Source: Bacteroidota bacterium (GTDB lineage Bacteria > Bacteroidota > Bacteroidia > Sphingobacteriales > Sphingobacteriaceae). From it: a stretch of 35,255 nt of DNA. The stretch is from the NCBI GenBank assembly GCA_013288465.1, contig JABDBT010000008.1, positions 1 through 35,255 on the forward strand, in the 5' to 3' direction. The notes under the pieces are model-generated. The model searched no databases, had not been told where the DNA came from, and was given only the letters and a program-made list of their open reading frames with translations. The stretch's first letter is position 1. Every line of letters starts with the position of its first letter. The translations under genes and the position numbers were made by a program. Shown one piece after another: positions 33,049 through 35,255 of the stretch.

Positions 33049-33068
33049 AGACGCAACATCTTGCGTCT
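33045..33068. repeat. Dispersed palindromic repeat, copy 1
   Basis: AGACGCAA (33049-33056), a CATC loop and TTGCGTCT (33061-33068) form an 8-bp stem; GTAG just before it completes the left half of a longer consensus also seen in copy 2. The TAG at 33046-33048 is the stop of the quinone oxidoreductase. From memory, this GAGACGCAA-type palindrome is common between genes in Sphingobacteriaceae. Confidence 0.75.
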
Positions 33069-33127
33069 AATGGGTAATATTATATCACATATAAGCAAGA
33101 TTTTACTCTTGATATATAAGATTGTAA

Positions 33128-33149
33128 GAGACGCAAAATATTGCGTCTC
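33128..33149. repeat. Dispersed palindromic repeat, copy 2
   Basis: GAGACGCAA (33128-33136), an AATA loop and TTGCGTCTC (33141-33149) make a perfect 9-bp stem, continued by TAC on the right. It matches copy 1 in the same orientation, about 80 bases away. A weaker hairpin, CAAGA with TCTTG near 33095-33111, lies between them. Confidence 0.75.
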
Positions 33150-33212
33150 TACGGGTATAATAATATGTTAAAAAAATCTTACTTTAATATTTTAATATTA
33201 AGACGGAAACCT

Positions 33213-33220
33213 TAACTTTG
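33213..33220 (+). promoter_or_regulatory. -7 promoter box of atpD
   Basis: TAACTTTG is a perfect match to the Bacteroidota -7 consensus TAnnTTTG, 67 bases upstream of the atpD start. The region 20-30 bases further upstream is very AT-rich but has no clear -33 TTG. A leader of about 60 bases without an obvious hairpin would follow. Confidence 0.65.
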
Positions 33221-33260
33221 CGCCCTGAAATAGCGGATATAAGTTTCACCTATTTTTTAA

Positions 33261-34793
<1,533 letters not shown>

Positions 34794-34807
34794 ATAGATA
34801 TGAGTAT

Positions 34808-34871
34808 TGAGATTTGAGATTTGAGATTAGGGACTTTCTGTCTCACATCTCAGATCTCACATCTCACATCT
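34808..34871. repeat. Inverted heptamer repeats between atpD and atpC
   Basis: The left arm (34808-34829) has three GAGATTT-like heptamers in a row; the right arm (34840-34871) has four TCACATC/TCAGATC heptamers, the reverse complement of GATGTGA. The arms can pair imperfectly around an 11-base loop. The hairpin fills most of the 89-base gap between the two ATP synthase genes. It could alter the atpD/atpC expression ratio. Confidence 0.8.
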
Positions 34872-34882
34872 AAACAAACAAA

Positions 34883-35137
34883 ATGACATTAGAAATTCTT
34901 ACTCCCGATAAAAAGATTTACGAAGGCGAGGCTACCTCAGTTACGCTTCCGGGCACTATGGGATTTTTTGAGATATTGAACCACCACGCGCCTATCATCT
35001 CTACTTTAGAAGACGGAAAGCTAACCGTACGCGGCAGCGGCAGTGGCAAAGAAGACGTTTATATGATACATGGCGGTGTTGTTGAAGCTTCAAACAACAA
35101 AGTGGTAGTACTTGCCGAAGGTATTACACAACGATAA
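34883..35137 (+). CDS. atpC: F1F0 ATP synthase subunit epsilon (short form)
   Basis: 84 residues containing only the N-terminal beta-sandwich: LEILTPDKKIYEGEATSVTLPG, GFFEILNHHAPIISTL and GGVVEASNNKVVVLAEG are the family blocks. The C-terminal two-helix domain that inhibits ATP hydrolysis in E. coli is absent, as is usual in Bacteroidota. It is the last gene of the unit and is followed directly by a terminator. Confidence 0.97.
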   Translation: MTLEILTPDKKIYEGEATSVTLPGTMGFFEILNHHAPIISTLEDGKLTVRGSGSGKEDVYMIHGGVVEASNNKVVVLAEGITQR

Positions 35138-35156
35138 TTTTTTTTTGATTTTTTTT

Positions 35157-35188
35157 AGCCCGGGCAGGTAACTGTTCCGGGCTTTTTT
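35157..35188 (+). terminator. Rho-independent terminator of atpDC
   Basis: AGCCCGG (35157-35163) pairs with CCGGGCT (35177-35183) around a 13-base loop, followed by a TTTTTT run. A second T-rich stretch precedes the stem. It lies 20 bases after the atpC stop and is the clearest terminator in the window. Confidence 0.88.
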
Positions 35189-35206
35189 GTGGGGCTTGCC
35201 GCCCTC

Positions 35207-35255
35207 CACTACGTCATTGCGAACGAGGAACGAGTGTGGCAATCTCTACACATGC
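35207..35255. repeat. Edge of a dispersed repeat (CGTCATTGCGA type)
   Basis: CGTCATTGCGAACGAGGAAC (from 35212) followed by GTGTGGCAATCTC is a variant of the dispersed CGTCATTGCGAGG...GCAATCTC repeat that I know from many Bacteroidota genomes. ATTGC (35216-35220) pairs with GCAAT (35239-35243). It continues to the window edge, so the full length is unknown. Confidence 0.7.

Noticed and set aside
34808..34871. Heptamer repeats read as a CRISPR array
   Set aside because: Units are seven bases with no unique spacers, and no cas gene is present.

Overview
The window looks like a chromosomal segment of a Bacteroidota bacterium, most likely family Sphingobacteriaceae (Mucilaginibacter or Pedobacter type). 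Reasons: AT-rich coding style, a perfect TAnnTTTG promoter box before atpD, an atpD-atpC pair apart from the other ATP synthase genes with a short epsilon subunit, an ORF6N-domain protein, an exosortase of the kind I recall from this family, and intergenic palindromic repeats of the sort common in it. The genus is an inference.

Region 1 (1-27273, all + strand) is one long extracellular-polysaccharide or glycoconjugate locus, probably one transcription unit that starts upstream of the window. It holds 24 genes with almost no spacing. Many joints are 4-nt stop/start overlaps or TAATG joints, and TTG starts are frequent. It carries about 17 glycosyltransferase catalytic domains: one exostosin-like, six GT2, one GT8-like, two fucosyltransferases of unrelated families (GT11 and GT10), and seven GT-B type domains, two of them fused in one 689-aa protein. 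It also encodes four SAM-dependent methyltransferases, an RffA/WecE-type sugar aminotransferase, two acyltransferase-3 membrane proteins and a WcaF-type acetyltransferase. Near its 3' end are a Wzy-like polymerase, a small exosortase with visible Cys/Arg/His catalytic residues and a large GT-C-like membrane protein. This is best read as an exosortase Y (XrtY)-type locus that makes a decorated, fucosylated, acylated and methylated glycan. No flippase, chain-length regulator, outer-membrane exporter, nucleotide-sugar synthesis genes or obvious exosortase substrate lie in the window.

Region 2 (27274-29623, minus strand) is housekeeping: obg, adk, tRNA-Arg(ACG) and a thiol peroxiredoxin. The last polysaccharide gene and obg converge with no base between their stop codons.

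Region 3 (29624-33048, + strand) holds an ORF6N DNA-binding-domain protein with related palindromes upstream of and inside its gene, a small membrane protein, an MpaB/DUF2236-like protein and a PIG3-type quinone oxidoreductase.

Region 4 (33177-35255) is atpD-atpC with a promoter, a heptamer-repeat hairpin between the two genes, a terminator, and a dispersed repeat at the right edge.

The gaps in regions 2-4 carry several different repeat families, while the polysaccharide locus has almost no intergenic DNA. No gene-free stretch exceeds 300 bases. I saw no CRISPR array, rRNA, insertion sequence or prophage.
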